Shown: in pieces, positions 15,806 through 24,532 of the stretch
Layout: each line of letters begins with the position of its first letter
Numbering within the stretch: the stretch's first letter is position 1
NCBI GenBank assembly: GCA_010028775.1
Contig: RHAF01000003.1
Location: 1-33,824, forward strand
Source: Verrucomicrobiota bacterium
Lineage (GTDB): Bacteria; Verrucomicrobiota; Verrucomicrobiia; Methylacidiphilales; Verrucolacustridaceae
Length of the DNA: 33,824 bases
Reading direction: 5' to 3'
The notes under the pieces: generated by a model
The model's input: only the letters and a program-made list of their open reading frames with translations
Databases searched by the model: none
Told to the model about the DNA's origin: nothing
Program-made: the position numbers and the translations under genes

Positions 15806-18103
15806 TCATGACAAACGGTCTTGGAACTTCTTTTTACCGATTAAGAGGCGGAGGCTGTTGAGTACCACCACCACGGTGCTTCCCTCGTGCCCCGCCACCC
15901 CGGCGGTGAGCGGAATGGCCGCTCCCAAGGCAGCCAGCACCAGAACTGCGATGGTCCCCAAGGAAATAAAGAGATTCTGGGTGATGATTCTTCTGGTTCT
16001 GCGACTCAAATCAAAAGCCTCGGCAAAACTCTCCAACCGATCCCGCATCAGAATGATGTCCGACTCCGCCAATGCCGCCCCCGTACCCCTGGCTCCCATG
16101 GCCACACCGATTTCCGCCGCCGCCAGGCTTGGGGCGTCATTCACCCCATCGCCCACCATCGCCACTTTTTCCCCCTGGGCCGACCACTCCCGGATGGCCG
16201 CCACTTTGTCGCCCGGGTGCAATCCAAAACGAAAATCCCTCAGCCCGACCTCTTCTGCCACATGACGGGCGGCCGCTTCCCGGTCCCCGGTCAGCATTGT
16301 GACCTTAAGCCCCTGCCGCTCCAGCCAATGCAACAAGGGGGCACTACTTTTACGGATCTCATCCGCCAGCAAAAAGCGGCCTCGAACCTTCCCGGCCTCA
16401 TAAAAAACCTCCGTCACCCCCGGCGGGGGAGCAGGGATCTCACGGGTCCAACCTGTGTCCTGAAGAAAAGTTCTCCTGCCCAGTCGGCATTCCACCCCCC
16501 GCGAGGTCTTGCCTCTGACCCCTCCCCCCGTCGCGGAGGAAAACTCCGCAAGGGCCTCACCCTGGATTCCTCTTCGCTTCGCTTCCCGCACAATGGCCAG
16601 CGAAACGGGATGCAAGGACTCCGTGGCCAAGGCGACCGCGCCCTGCAACAAATCCTGCTCGCTGCAGCTCCTCTGGGTCTCCAAACCCAAGACCTTCATT
16701 TCACCGGTGGTCAGGGTTCCCGTTTTGTCCAAAGCCACACGCCGGATTCCACCCAGCCTTTCCATCGGGCTTCCCCCTCGAAAAAGAATCCCACGCCTGG
16801 CCCCGGCGGCGATTCCTGCCAAAATGGCGGAAGGGATGGAGAGAACCAGTGCGCAAGGTGAGGCAACCACCAGCAGGGTCATGGTCTGGTAAAAAGCACG
16901 GTTGATGCAGGATCTCTGCCATCCTCCCATTCCCCACCAGACAAAAAACATCGTCAGGCTCAACCCGAGGATGACTTGGGTATAGCGGGTGCCGAATCGG
17001 TCGGTGAACCTCTGGGCCGGAGCCTTCTGTTCCTGGGCCTCGCGGATCAGGCGGAGCACGCCCTCCAGAGCGCTCTCCTTGGCTTTCCGCAGTACTTTCA
17101 GGTCAACCCGGCCCCACAGGTTTAACGTTCCGGCCAGCACCATGGAGCCGATCTCCTTGTCCACCGCCACCGACTCGCCGGTCAGGCTGGATTCGTCGGC
17201 GCTTGTCCGACCCTCGATCACCTCCGCATCCACCGGAAATCCGTCCCCGGGCTTGACCCGCACGATCATTCCGGGATCGAGTTGGTCAACGGGCACCTCT
17301 TTTTCCTGGCCATCGGGCATGACCCGGATGGCCTCCCTCGGAGCCGTCTTAAACAATCCGGCTAGCTCTCTTTCCGTACGGTAGGCCGCCAACTCCTCCA
17401 ACGCCCCGCTCAACGAAAAGAGAAATAGAAGTAAGGCTCCCTCCTCCAGGTGTCCGACCGCCGCCGCACCGGCCGCCACGGCCAACATCAGGAAATGGAT
17501 GTCCAAAACCCCGCCACGAATCTTGTGCCACACCTCTTCCGCGGTTTTCCAACCACCCGCCAAATAGGCCACTAGGAAAGCGAGGTTGCCCACCCATCCC
17601 CCCATCCTCCACCCAAGCAAGCCGCTCAGACCGCAGGCCAATGCCAATGCTAAGGGTACTTTCCACTTCTTGCCGGCTCCGACCACCGAGGGGAGTTGCC
17701 GAACCTCAAGTTTCACCCCACTCAACATCCTCCAAAGCCAGAATTTGGGGGCCGTGGGACAGCTTTCCCTCTCCAATACAATCTTTTCCCCATCCCTGCG
17801 TATCATTACCCCCTCATGCCACTCCCCGTCCAAAAGCCTCCCGCAGGTGTCGCAACGTGGCGATTTGGCGTCCCAGCGACACACGCTGGCTCCTTGCAGG
17901 GATTGCACGGCCTGGGCCACCTCCACCCCGGCCCTTTCTCCCACCACCTTGCCGGCCGTTGCGTATTCCAACCGCCCCTCGTGAAAGGACACGGAAACCG
18001 CACGCAAATCACCCGAGGAACCCAGGACGTGGGCCAGGGCGTCCAAGCCACAGTTCTTTATGCAAATCTGATGCACGGGGGTAGCGTAACCCCAACAACT
18101 CAT
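15806..18103 (-). CDS. heavy-metal translocating P1B-type ATPase with atypical N-terminal Cys-rich domain
   Basis: An inner-membrane metal pump of 765 residues. Actuator motif TGES (308-311), phosphorylation site DKTGTLT with Asp459, the P1B-specific HP dipeptide (498-499) and the hinge GDGVNDAP (651-658) are intact. The transmembrane metal site has SPC (415-417), and the last helices carry HEGST (739-743). SPC plus HEG[GS]T is the signature of the P1B-4 group (CoaT/CtpD-like), linked to Co, Zn or Fe export. Unlike that group's usual form, about 145 residues precede the first helix: an HMA-like segment with Cys14 and Cys18 (CIKNC, three residues between) and an HEGRLEYAT strand, then Cys84-x2-Cys87 and Cys115. 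ATG at 18103 is the start. No metal regulator is adjacent. Substrate is undetermined. Confidence 0.9.
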   Translation of the reverse strand: MSCWGYATPVHQICIKNCGLDALAHVLGSSGDLRAVSVSFHEGRLEYATAGKVVGERAGVEVAQAVQSLQGASVCRWDAKSPRCDTCGRLLDGEWHEGVMIRRDGEKIVLERESCPTAPKFWLWRMLSGVKLEVRQLPSVVGAGKKWKVPLALALACGLSGLLGWRMGGWVGNLAFLVAYLAGGWKTAEEVWHKIRGGVLDIHFLMLAVAAGAAAVGHLEEGALLLFLFSLSGALEELAAYRTERELAGLFKTAPREAIRVMPDGQEKEVPVDQLDPGMIVRVKPGDGFPVDAEVIEGRTSADESSLTGESVAVDKEIGSMVLAGTLNLWGRVDLKVLRKAKESALEGVLRLIREAQEQKAPAQRFTDRFGTRYTQVILGLSLTMFFVWWGMGGWQRSCINRAFYQTMTLLVVASPCALVLSIPSAILAGIAAGARRGILFRGGSPMERLGGIRRVALDKTGTLTTGEMKVLGLETQRSCSEQDLLQGAVALATESLHPVSLAIVREAKRRGIQGEALAEFSSATGGGVRGKTSRGVECRLGRRTFLQDTGWTREIPAPPPGVTEVFYEAGKVRGRFLLADEIRKSSAPLLHWLERQGLKVTMLTGDREAAARHVAEEVGLRDFRFGLHPGDKVAAIREWSAQGEKVAMVGDGVNDAPSLAAAEIGVAMGARGTGAALAESDIILMRDRLESFAEAFDLSRRTRRIITQNLFISLGTIAVLVLAALGAAIPLTAGVAGHEGSTVVVVLNSLRLLIGKKKFQDRLS

Positions 18104-18127
18104 TCACCGCCAACTTTCCCTGCCCCC

Positions 18128-18155
18128 TTGCCAATCCCCTCTCGTCAATTACGAT
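18128..18155 (+). promoter_or_regulatory. candidate sigma70-like promoter for gcvP, possibly leaderless
   Basis: TTGCCA (18128-18133) and TACGAT (18150-18155) with a 16-base spacer resemble -35 and -10 boxes. A start site about 7 bases after the -10 would fall on the gcvP GTG at 18162, which has no Shine-Dalgarno sequence. The match is modest and was found by eye. Confidence 0.3.
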
Positions 18156-18161
18156 TCATGG

Positions 18162-21062
18162 GTGCCTGCCGCAGTGCCCAACGCCAGAACTTCCGTCAAG
18201 GAAACCTCGTCCAAGGATGCGAATGCCGACGGGGATCTTTCTTTTTTGCCACGCCACCTTGGTCCCGACGAAAAGACCCGCAAGGAAATGCTACAAACCC
18301 TTGGACTCGAAAGCCTAGAGGAGCTCGTTGAAAAAGCCGTTCCCGAAGGACTCTTGGCAAAACACCCACCCAAACTTCCCCCAGCCAGATCGGAGGCCCG
18401 GGCCCTTTCCGATTTACAAAGGATTTTTTCCCAAAATCAACCCGTGCGATCCCTCATTGGCTTGGGTTACCACGGAACCATCACACCCCATGTAATCCGG
18501 CGCAATATACTGGAGGACCCAGGTTGGTACTCTGCCTACACCCCGTACCAGCCGGAGATTTCCCAGGGTCGACTGGAAGCCCTGCTTAACTTCCAAACCA
18601 TGATCATCGAACTCACCGGACTGGAGATCGCCAATGCCTCCCTTCTCGACGAAGGCACGGCCGCGGCGGAGGCCGCGTCCCTGGCCCACAACGCCGCACA
18701 GGGCGGTTCCCGCAACACCCTATGGCTTTCCCCCGGACTTCACCCGACCACCCGTGCCGTGGTGATCACCCGGGCGGCGGCCTTGGGATGGAAAATTATC
18801 TCCTCAGAGAGTTTTCCAGAATCCGAATCCACTCATCTCTTCGCCGCCATTCTGGCCTATCCGGAGAGTGACGGACTGCTCGCAGATCCCCGCCCGTCGA
18901 TTCAGAAGATTCAATCTGCCGGGGCACTCTCAATTCTTGTGGCCGACCCCATGGCCCTTCTCCTTTTCACCCCGCCTGGGGAACTGGGCGCCGATATTGC
19001 GGTGGGAAGCACCCAGCGCTTCGGTATCCCCATGGGCTTTGGTGGACCCCACGCAGCCTACCTGGCCACCCGCCTTGCCTATCAAAGGCTTCTCCCAGGG
19101 CGCTTGGTCGGCGTCTCCAAGGACACTTCCGGGCGAACGGCCTATCGCCTCTCCCTGCAAACCCGCGAACAGCACATCCGTCGGGATCGTGCCACCAGCA
19201 ACATCTGCACTGCCCAGGCCCTCCTGGCTTCTATGGCGTCGATGTATGCCATTCACCACGGCCCGGCAGGACTTCGTGCCATCGCCTTGCGGATTCACGG
19301 CCATGCCAGGCGTCTGGCCAAAGAACTGGAAAAACTCGGCCTCACTATCCTGCACCCGTCTTATTTCGACACCCTCCGGATCCGGGGGACTCCATCCGCG
19401 CTGGCCACCACCATCAAAGCCGCACGAGCAGCCCACTATAACTTCCGGATTTTTTCACCAACAGAAATTGGAATCACACTGGACGAACTGACCGATGACG
19501 GGGAAATCGACCGTTTGGTTGGTTTTTTTGGAGGCAAGGGCTCAGGCCCAAGTTCCCCAACCCCCGAGCTTGCGGTCTCCGTCGCCCGCCGAGGCCCAGC
19601 CCTGCGGCATCCTGTTTTCTCCTTGCATGGAAATGAGAACGAGATTCTGAGATATATCCGATCCTTGTCTCATAAGGATCTCACCCCGGCCCAGTCCATG
19701 GTCTCGCTGGGATCCTGCACCATGAAGCTGAACGCCGCCTCCGAACTTGCTCCCCTGGGCTGGGCCTCGGTCACGGACCCCCATCCCTTCGCCCCGGAGG
19801 ATCAGAATTCCGGTTATCGAACAATGATTCACGATCTTGAGAGATGGCTGGGCGAGATTATCGGTTTACCTGCCGTCTCCCTGCAGCCCAATGCCGGCTC
19901 ACAAGGCGAATATGCCGGTCTTCTGGCCATCCGTGCTTGGCAGCACGCCCGTGGCGAGATGGCACGGGATGTATGCCTGATCCCGGTGTCCGCGCACGGC
20001 ACCAACCCCGCCAGTGCAGTTTTAGCCGGCTTTCGCGTGGTCCCGGTGAACTGTGACTCCAAAGGCAACGTCGATCACACGGACTTGGACGCCAAGCTGC
20101 GCGAACACGGTCCAAGGTTGGCCGCCGTAATGGTCACCTACCCATCCACCCACGGGGTTTTTGAGGCCGGCATCCGCGAACTCTGCCAGAAGGTCCATGC
20201 GTCAGGCGGACAGGTCTATATGGATGGGGCCAACCTTAACGCCTTGGTCGGAATCTGCCGCCCCGGGGAATTCGGGATCGATGCCTGTCATCTCAACCTC
20301 CATAAAACTTTTTGCATTCCCCATGGTGGAGGCGGACCTGGCGTGGGTCCGATCGCGGTGGCAGCCCACCTGGCTCCCTACCTTCCCTGCAATCCGGTCC
20401 AGCCCGTCGAACCCGGCCGGGTGGGAGCCGTTGCCTCCGCACCGTATGGAAGCGCCAGCATCCTTGTCATCCCGTGGATGTACCTGGCGATGGTCGGAAC
20501 CCAAGGTCTCTCCCTTTGCACCCGGGTGGCCATTCTCAACGCCAACTATCTCGCTCAACGACTCTCCAAGCACTACCCGATCCTTTATCGGGGAGCCGGC
20601 GGTTGGGTCGCCCACGAGTTCATTGTCGATTTTCGGCCCTTCAAGGCCAGTGCCGGGATCGAGGTCGAGGACATTGCCAAACGGCTGATGGATTACGGGT
20701 TCCACGCACCGACGATGTCGTGGCCGGTCGCTGGCACCCTCATGATCGAGCCCACGGAATCGGAATCCCGGGAGGAGATGGACCGGTTTGCCGATGCCCT
20801 GATTTCCATCCGGCAGGAGATCGCGGAAATCGAGGCAGGACGCATGGATCGCATGAAAAACCCACTCAAAATGGCGCCTCATCCCGCGGCCGATGTTCTT
20901 TCGGATTCATGGAATCGGCCTTACTCCCGCGAAAAAGCCGCCTACCCGGCCCCGTGGACGAGGAAATGGAAATACTGGCCGCCCGTCTCACGCATTGATT
21001 CGGTCCATGGCGACCGGAATCTTGTCTGCTCCTGCCCCTCGGTCTCCGAGTTGGCAAATTGA
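18162..21062 (+). CDS. gcvP: glycine dehydrogenase (decarboxylating), P-protein of the glycine cleavage system
   Basis: P-protein decarboxylates glycine with PLP and passes the aminomethyl group to the lipoyl arm of H-protein. It is the single-chain form (966 aa) with both halves fused, as in E. coli. The N-terminal half begins LSFLPRHLGPDE and contains GLGYHGTITPHVI and YTPYQPEISQGRLEAL. The C-terminal half has LGSCTMKLNA, QPNAGSQGEYAGL, MDGANLNA and the PLP lysine Lys715 in NLHKTFCIPHGGGGPG, ending with the conserved RIDSVHGDRNLVCSCP segment. GTG at 18162 is the best start; a second GTG at 18174 is possible. gcvT and gcvH are not in the window, but lipA lies tail-to-tail 48 bases away. It diverges from the metal ATPase across 58 bases. 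Confidence 0.97.
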   Translation: MPAAVPNARTSVKETSSKDANADGDLSFLPRHLGPDEKTRKEMLQTLGLESLEELVEKAVPEGLLAKHPPKLPPARSEARALSDLQRIFSQNQPVRSLIGLGYHGTITPHVIRRNILEDPGWYSAYTPYQPEISQGRLEALLNFQTMIIELTGLEIANASLLDEGTAAAEAASLAHNAAQGGSRNTLWLSPGLHPTTRAVVITRAAALGWKIISSESFPESESTHLFAAILAYPESDGLLADPRPSIQKIQSAGALSILVADPMALLLFTPPGELGADIAVGSTQRFGIPMGFGGPHAAYLATRLAYQRLLPGRLVGVSKDTSGRTAYRLSLQTREQHIRRDRATSNICTAQALLASMASMYAIHHGPAGLRAIALRIHGHARRLAKELEKLGLTILHPSYFDTLRIRGTPSALATTIKAARAAHYNFRIFSPTEIGITLDELTDDGEIDRLVGFFGGKGSGPSSPTPELAVSVARRGPALRHPVFSLHGNENEILRYIRSLSHKDLTPAQSMVSLGSCTMKLNAASELAPLGWASVTDPHPFAPEDQNSGYRTMIHDLERWLGEIIGLPAVSLQPNAGSQGEYAGLLAIRAWQHARGEMARDVCLIPVSAHGTNPASAVLAGFRVVPVNCDSKGNVDHTDLDAKLREHGPRLAAVMVTYPSTHGVFEAGIRELCQKVHASGGQVYMDGANLNALVGICRPGEFGIDACHLNLHKTFCIPHGGGGPGVGPIAVAAHLAPYLPCNPVQPVEPGRVGAVASAPYGSASILVIPWMYLAMVGTQGLSLCTRVAILNANYLAQRLSKHYPILYRGAGGWVAHEFIVDFRPFKASAGIEVEDIAKRLMDYGFHAPTMSWPVAGTLMIEPTESESREEMDRFADALISIRQEIAEIEAGRMDRMKNPLKMAPHPAADVLSDSWNRPYSREKAAYPAPWTRKWKYWPPVSRIDSVHGDRNLVCSCPSVSELAN

Positions 21063-21110
21063 TCCCCCCCTTCCTCGTCCTCCCCAATTGGAGGGAATCG
21101 TGTCTGCCTG

Positions 21111-21986
21111 TCAGCTCTTCGTCGATACAGTATCGATCCCCGTATATTTCGCCGACTGCTCCTCCGCATGGTAGGAACTCCGAACCAGCGGTCCGCTTTC
21201 ACAAACCCCGAACCCAAGCGAGAGGGCTCTCTCTTTCCATCGGGCAAACTCTTCCGGGGTGACCCATCGGTCGACCGGCAGGTGCTTGGGAGTCGGCCGC
21301 AGATACTGACCCAAGGTCAGGATATCCACCTTTTCATCCGCCAAATCTCTCAACGTTTCCTCGATTTCCTCCTCTTTTTCCCCGATCCCCAACATGAGTC
21401 CCGTCTTGGTGACAAACCCCCTGGCTTTGGCCCGGCTCAGCACTTCGAGGCTGCGGTCATATTGGGCCTGGACCCGCACGGGCTTTTGTAGCCTGCAGAC
21501 CGTCTCCATGTTGTGGTTCAGGATGTCCGGCGCTGAATCCAACACCGTGTTCAGGCTTTCCTCCCGTCCCCTGAAATCAGGGATGAGCACCTCGATATGG
21601 GTTTCCGGGTTCACATTCCGGACTGCCCGGACAGTACGTGCCCATATCTCGGCGCCCCCATCCGGTAAATCATCTCGGGCTACCGATGTGATGACCGCGT
21701 GTTGAAGTCCCATGATTCGGACAGCATCCGCCACGCGGGCCGGTTCCCCCCAATCCACCGCGCCGGGCTTGCCAGTGGCAATTGCACAAAAGCGGCAACT
21801 CCGCGTGCAGGTTTCACCCAGAATCATGATCGTGGCGGTCCCGCGACTCCAACATTCGCCCAAATTCGGGCAATGGGCACTCTCACAAACCGTGTGCAAC
21901 TGATTGCCTTGCACAAGATTGCGAACTTTTAAATAGCCAGGGCCACCGGGAATCTTGGCTCGCAACCATGGTGGCTTTCTCTCCAT
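21111..21986 (-). CDS. lipA: lipoyl synthase
   Basis: Radical SAM enzyme that inserts two sulfur atoms into octanoyl groups on the lipoyl domains of GcvH and 2-oxoacid dehydrogenases. It carries both iron-sulfur motifs: the auxiliary cluster Cys34-x4-Cys39-x5-Cys45 (CESAHCPNLGEC) and the radical SAM cluster Cys60-x3-Cys64-x2-Cys67 (CTRSCRFC). The C-terminal RSSYHAEEQ supplies the serine ligand of the auxiliary cluster (Ser270/271). Length of 291 aa is typical. The ATG at 21986 is preceded only by a weak GAG. It converges on gcvP with 48 bases between; CCTCC/GGAGG within 21078-21095 could form a short hairpin there. lipB is not present. Confidence 0.97.
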   Translation of the reverse strand: MERKPPWLRAKIPGGPGYLKVRNLVQGNQLHTVCESAHCPNLGECWSRGTATIMILGETCTRSCRFCAIATGKPGAVDWGEPARVADAVRIMGLQHAVITSVARDDLPDGGAEIWARTVRAVRNVNPETHIEVLIPDFRGREESLNTVLDSAPDILNHNMETVCRLQKPVRVQAQYDRSLEVLSRAKARGFVTKTGLMLGIGEKEEEIEETLRDLADEKVDILTLGQYLRPTPKHLPVDRWVTPEEFARWKERALSLGFGVCESGPLVRSSYHAEEQSAKYTGIDTVSTKS

Positions 21987-22129
21987 AACTCAAAACTAGC
22001 AAAAAAAAGCAACCCACGCACCAAGATCATCCCCCAGAGCATTTCTTATTCACCCTTGTTCACCAACCATTTTCCCATGACAGGGTGAGGGATTGGTACC
22101 ACAACGCTTTCCATTGATTCTCTACGAAC

Positions 22130-23782
22130 ATGCTCAGTCGATTCTCCCATGTATTCCGAGGGCTTTTGCTGGCTGCTTTTTTACTGCAATGCGGCTCATA
22201 TGGTCTGCAGGCCATGGATGATGAGACAGCGAAAACCATCGCGGATCTCAAGTCACAGGTCCAAACATTGATCGAAGAGGTCAAAAAACTAAAGAATCAG
22301 GAAAGTGGGGGTCCCTCAGTCTCCCGACTGCGCACACCTTCAGAGGAACCGGTCAAGCCCACCACCATCCGTCCGCACCCTATTGGTTATACTCCTTTTT
22401 TAACTCCCAAAATGTCTTCACCACCCCAAAAAGAACCCCTCCTTTCCCCGGAGGCCAAAGAACAACCCACCATGGAACAACCCGTCGAGGGAACCACGGA
22501 ATTTGCACCCAGATCAGAACAGCAGCCCCGCATGGATCTTCCGATGGTCGACATCTCAGAGAAGGGCATGATTTTTCGATCGCAAGATAACCACCACCTG
22601 ATTCGGCTGGGCGGATTGCTGCAACTCGACGATCGGCAGTTCGTCGATCCGGGAACCTCGGATATGTCCAAGTTTCTTGTCCGCCGGGCCCGACCCTATG
22701 CGTCCGGCTACTTTTACGATGACTGGGAATACCGGTTTGCACCGGAATTCGCGCTCTCCTCCCCTAACGCCACCACGTACTCCACAACCATTGCCGATGC
22801 CTTTATTAATTTTGATACCTTGGAGGAAATCCAGGTACAGGCTGGCAAATTCACCGTTCCATTGGGTCTGGAAATGCTGACTCCGGTGGCGTTTATTCCC
22901 TTCGCCGAACGCTCTCTCACCTCCAACCTTATCCCCAACCGGGATTTGGGCGTGATGGCACACGGGATTCTTTTCGACGAGAAATTGTCCTGGGCGGCTA
23001 TGGTGGGATCGGGAGCTCGGAATGACACGGTGCAAAGCGGTTTGGACTACGGAACCGGTCCCGTGGGTTACTTTCGCTTGTTTTGTCAGCCTTTTCGCAA
23101 CGAATCAGAAGTGCCAGAAGAGCTTCATGGCCTTCACTTCGGAGTCGGAGGCAGCATTGGCTGGCAGACGCAAAACCAGTCCATTAGTTCTTCCAACCTT
23201 TTCCAAAATTACAGCACGGACGGCGGCAACACCTTTCTGTCTTTCCCCAATGGCCTCGGAGTGCAGGGGGAAGTTTGGCGAATCAGCCCACAACTCTACT
23301 TTGAGAACGGCCCTATTTCAGTTTGGGGGGAATTCACCGCCGAACAGCAAGGGGTCGACACAGCTGGCATCTACGGTTCGTCCGGGGGGGGCTTTACCAA
23401 TTACCAGACCACAGCTTGGGATGTGGAAGTGGATTGGGTCATCACCGGGGAACCCTGCTCACTTGGGGGAATTGTTCCTCAAAAGCCGCTCGATTTCTCC
23501 ACCGGGGATATCGGAGCATGGGAGCTCGCCTTTCGTTACGATGGTTTGGCCGCCGGAGCCAACATGTTTCGACCGGTGGCTGAAGGCGGGATGGGTATCT
23601 CCCCGATAAGCAACGCGACCGGCGTCAACGGAGCTTCCGTCGCCCTCAACTGGTACCCCAATCGCATCATTCGGCTCGGGGTCACGTTCGAATACAACGC
23701 CTTCACCGGTGGAGGGGCACCCAACACGGTCGTGGAAAACAATGAGCTCGGCTTCATTACGCGACTACAACTGTTTTACTAA
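22130..23782 (+). CDS. outer-membrane porin, OprP/OprO (phosphate-selective porin) type
   Basis: A 550-residue outer-membrane beta-barrel. Residues 1-28 are a signal peptide (likely cut after LQA), followed by a coiled coil (about 32-58, with LKSQVQTLIEEVKKLKNQ) and a Pro-rich linker to about residue 140. The barrel shows the OprP/O pattern: IRLGGLLQLDDRQF, VRRARPYASGYFYDDWEYRFAPEFA, QVQAGKFTVPLGLEML and a late NWYPNRIIRLGVTFEYNAF strand. It ends with the aromatic-rich RLQLFY expected of BAM substrates. The coiled coil before the barrel may form a trimeric stalk. Family members pass phosphate or other anions; specificity here is not proven. ATG at 22130 fits the signal peptide; the 143 bases upstream, shared with lipA, show no clear promoter. 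A secreted carbonic anhydrase follows 41 bases downstream. Confidence 0.85.
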   Translation: MLSRFSHVFRGLLLAAFLLQCGSYGLQAMDDETAKTIADLKSQVQTLIEEVKKLKNQESGGPSVSRLRTPSEEPVKPTTIRPHPIGYTPFLTPKMSSPPQKEPLLSPEAKEQPTMEQPVEGTTEFAPRSEQQPRMDLPMVDISEKGMIFRSQDNHHLIRLGGLLQLDDRQFVDPGTSDMSKFLVRRARPYASGYFYDDWEYRFAPEFALSSPNATTYSTTIADAFINFDTLEEIQVQAGKFTVPLGLEMLTPVAFIPFAERSLTSNLIPNRDLGVMAHGILFDEKLSWAAMVGSGARNDTVQSGLDYGTGPVGYFRLFCQPFRNESEVPEELHGLHFGVGGSIGWQTQNQSISSSNLFQNYSTDGGNTFLSFPNGLGVQGEVWRISPQLYFENGPISVWGEFTAEQQGVDTAGIYGSSGGGFTNYQTTAWDVEVDWVITGEPCSLGGIVPQKPLDFSTGDIGAWELAFRYDGLAAGANMFRPVAEGGMGISPISNATGVNGASVALNWYPNRIIRLGVTFEYNAFTGGGAPNTVVENNELGFITRLQLFY

Positions 23783-23823
23783 AGATCTCTTGTTTCGGTC
23801 GTTTCTCCCGCTTGAGTTTCTAA

Positions 23824-24486
23824 ATGAAGCATGCCTTGAAATTGAATCTGGCCCTGATTTCATGGATTGCCGTTTCCCTTTCCCAAGCCGGGATTCCCGC
23901 AGGAAAAGCCCGTTCCACTTTGGAGGCAGGCAACCTGCGTTTTGTTGAGGGGAAAGCTTTGGCCCACTCTTGGCAAAAAGGCACGGTAGCCAAAACGGGT
24001 GCTCTCGGACAAACACCCGCAGTCGCCGTCCTGACCTGTGCTGACTCCCGCACCCCGCCTGAGTTGATTTTCGACATGGGGGTGGGTGACCTTTTTGTCT
24101 GCCGTAATGCGGGTGGTTTTGACACCCCGGAGGTCAATGCCACGTTCGAATACGGTGTGGCCGCCCTTGGGGTGCATACCATCCTTGTTCTGGGTCACTC
24201 GAAATGTGGCGCCATCACCGCCACCCTCGAGGGCAAGCCCGTTCCCGGAAATATTTCTCTCTTAACCAAATCCCTCCGACCCGGAATTGAAAAGATCCTT
24301 CAGGATCACACCGACCTGTCCAAGGAGGATCAACTGAACCACGCTGTCGAAGCTCTCGTTCGCTATCAGATGCTTGAACTCATCAAAAACAGTGAACTCC
24401 TGCGAAAAGCGACGGCCGATGGCAAACTGCAGGTCATCGGAGCCGTTTACGATGTGGAAACAGGCCGGGTTCGTTTCCTAGATTAA
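23824..24486 (+). CDS. beta-class carbonic anhydrase with signal peptide
   Basis: Beta-carbonic anhydrase interconverting CO2 and bicarbonate. Zinc ligands are Cys72 (TCADSR), His125 and Cys128 (GHSKCGA); the catalytic Asp74-Arg76 dyad is intact. The FVCRNAGGFD and ATFEYGVAALGV segments belong to the family. Residues 1-22 (MKHALKLNLALISWIAVSLSQA) look like a signal peptide, which would place the enzyme in the periplasm; most bacterial beta enzymes are cytoplasmic, although exported forms exist. Length is 220 aa. The ATG at 23824 lies 41 bases after the porin stop on the same strand, so the two may share a message. This suggests, without proving, a link between anion or bicarbonate passage through the outer membrane and periplasmic CO2 hydration. 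Confidence 0.92.
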   Translation: MKHALKLNLALISWIAVSLSQAGIPAGKARSTLEAGNLRFVEGKALAHSWQKGTVAKTGALGQTPAVAVLTCADSRTPPELIFDMGVGDLFVCRNAGGFDTPEVNATFEYGVAALGVHTILVLGHSKCGAITATLEGKPVPGNISLLTKSLRPGIEKILQDHTDLSKEDQLNHAVEALVRYQMLELIKNSELLRKATADGKLQVIGAVYDVETGRVRFLD

Positions 24487-24532
24487 CAGCTCTCCGCTCG
24501 TTTCCCCATCCCGATAAGGCTACCCTGGGGGG

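Noticed and set aside
18104..18161. Glycine riboswitch upstream of gcvP
   Set aside because: The gap is only 58 bases, too short for the known glycine aptamer, and no matching conserved core was seen.
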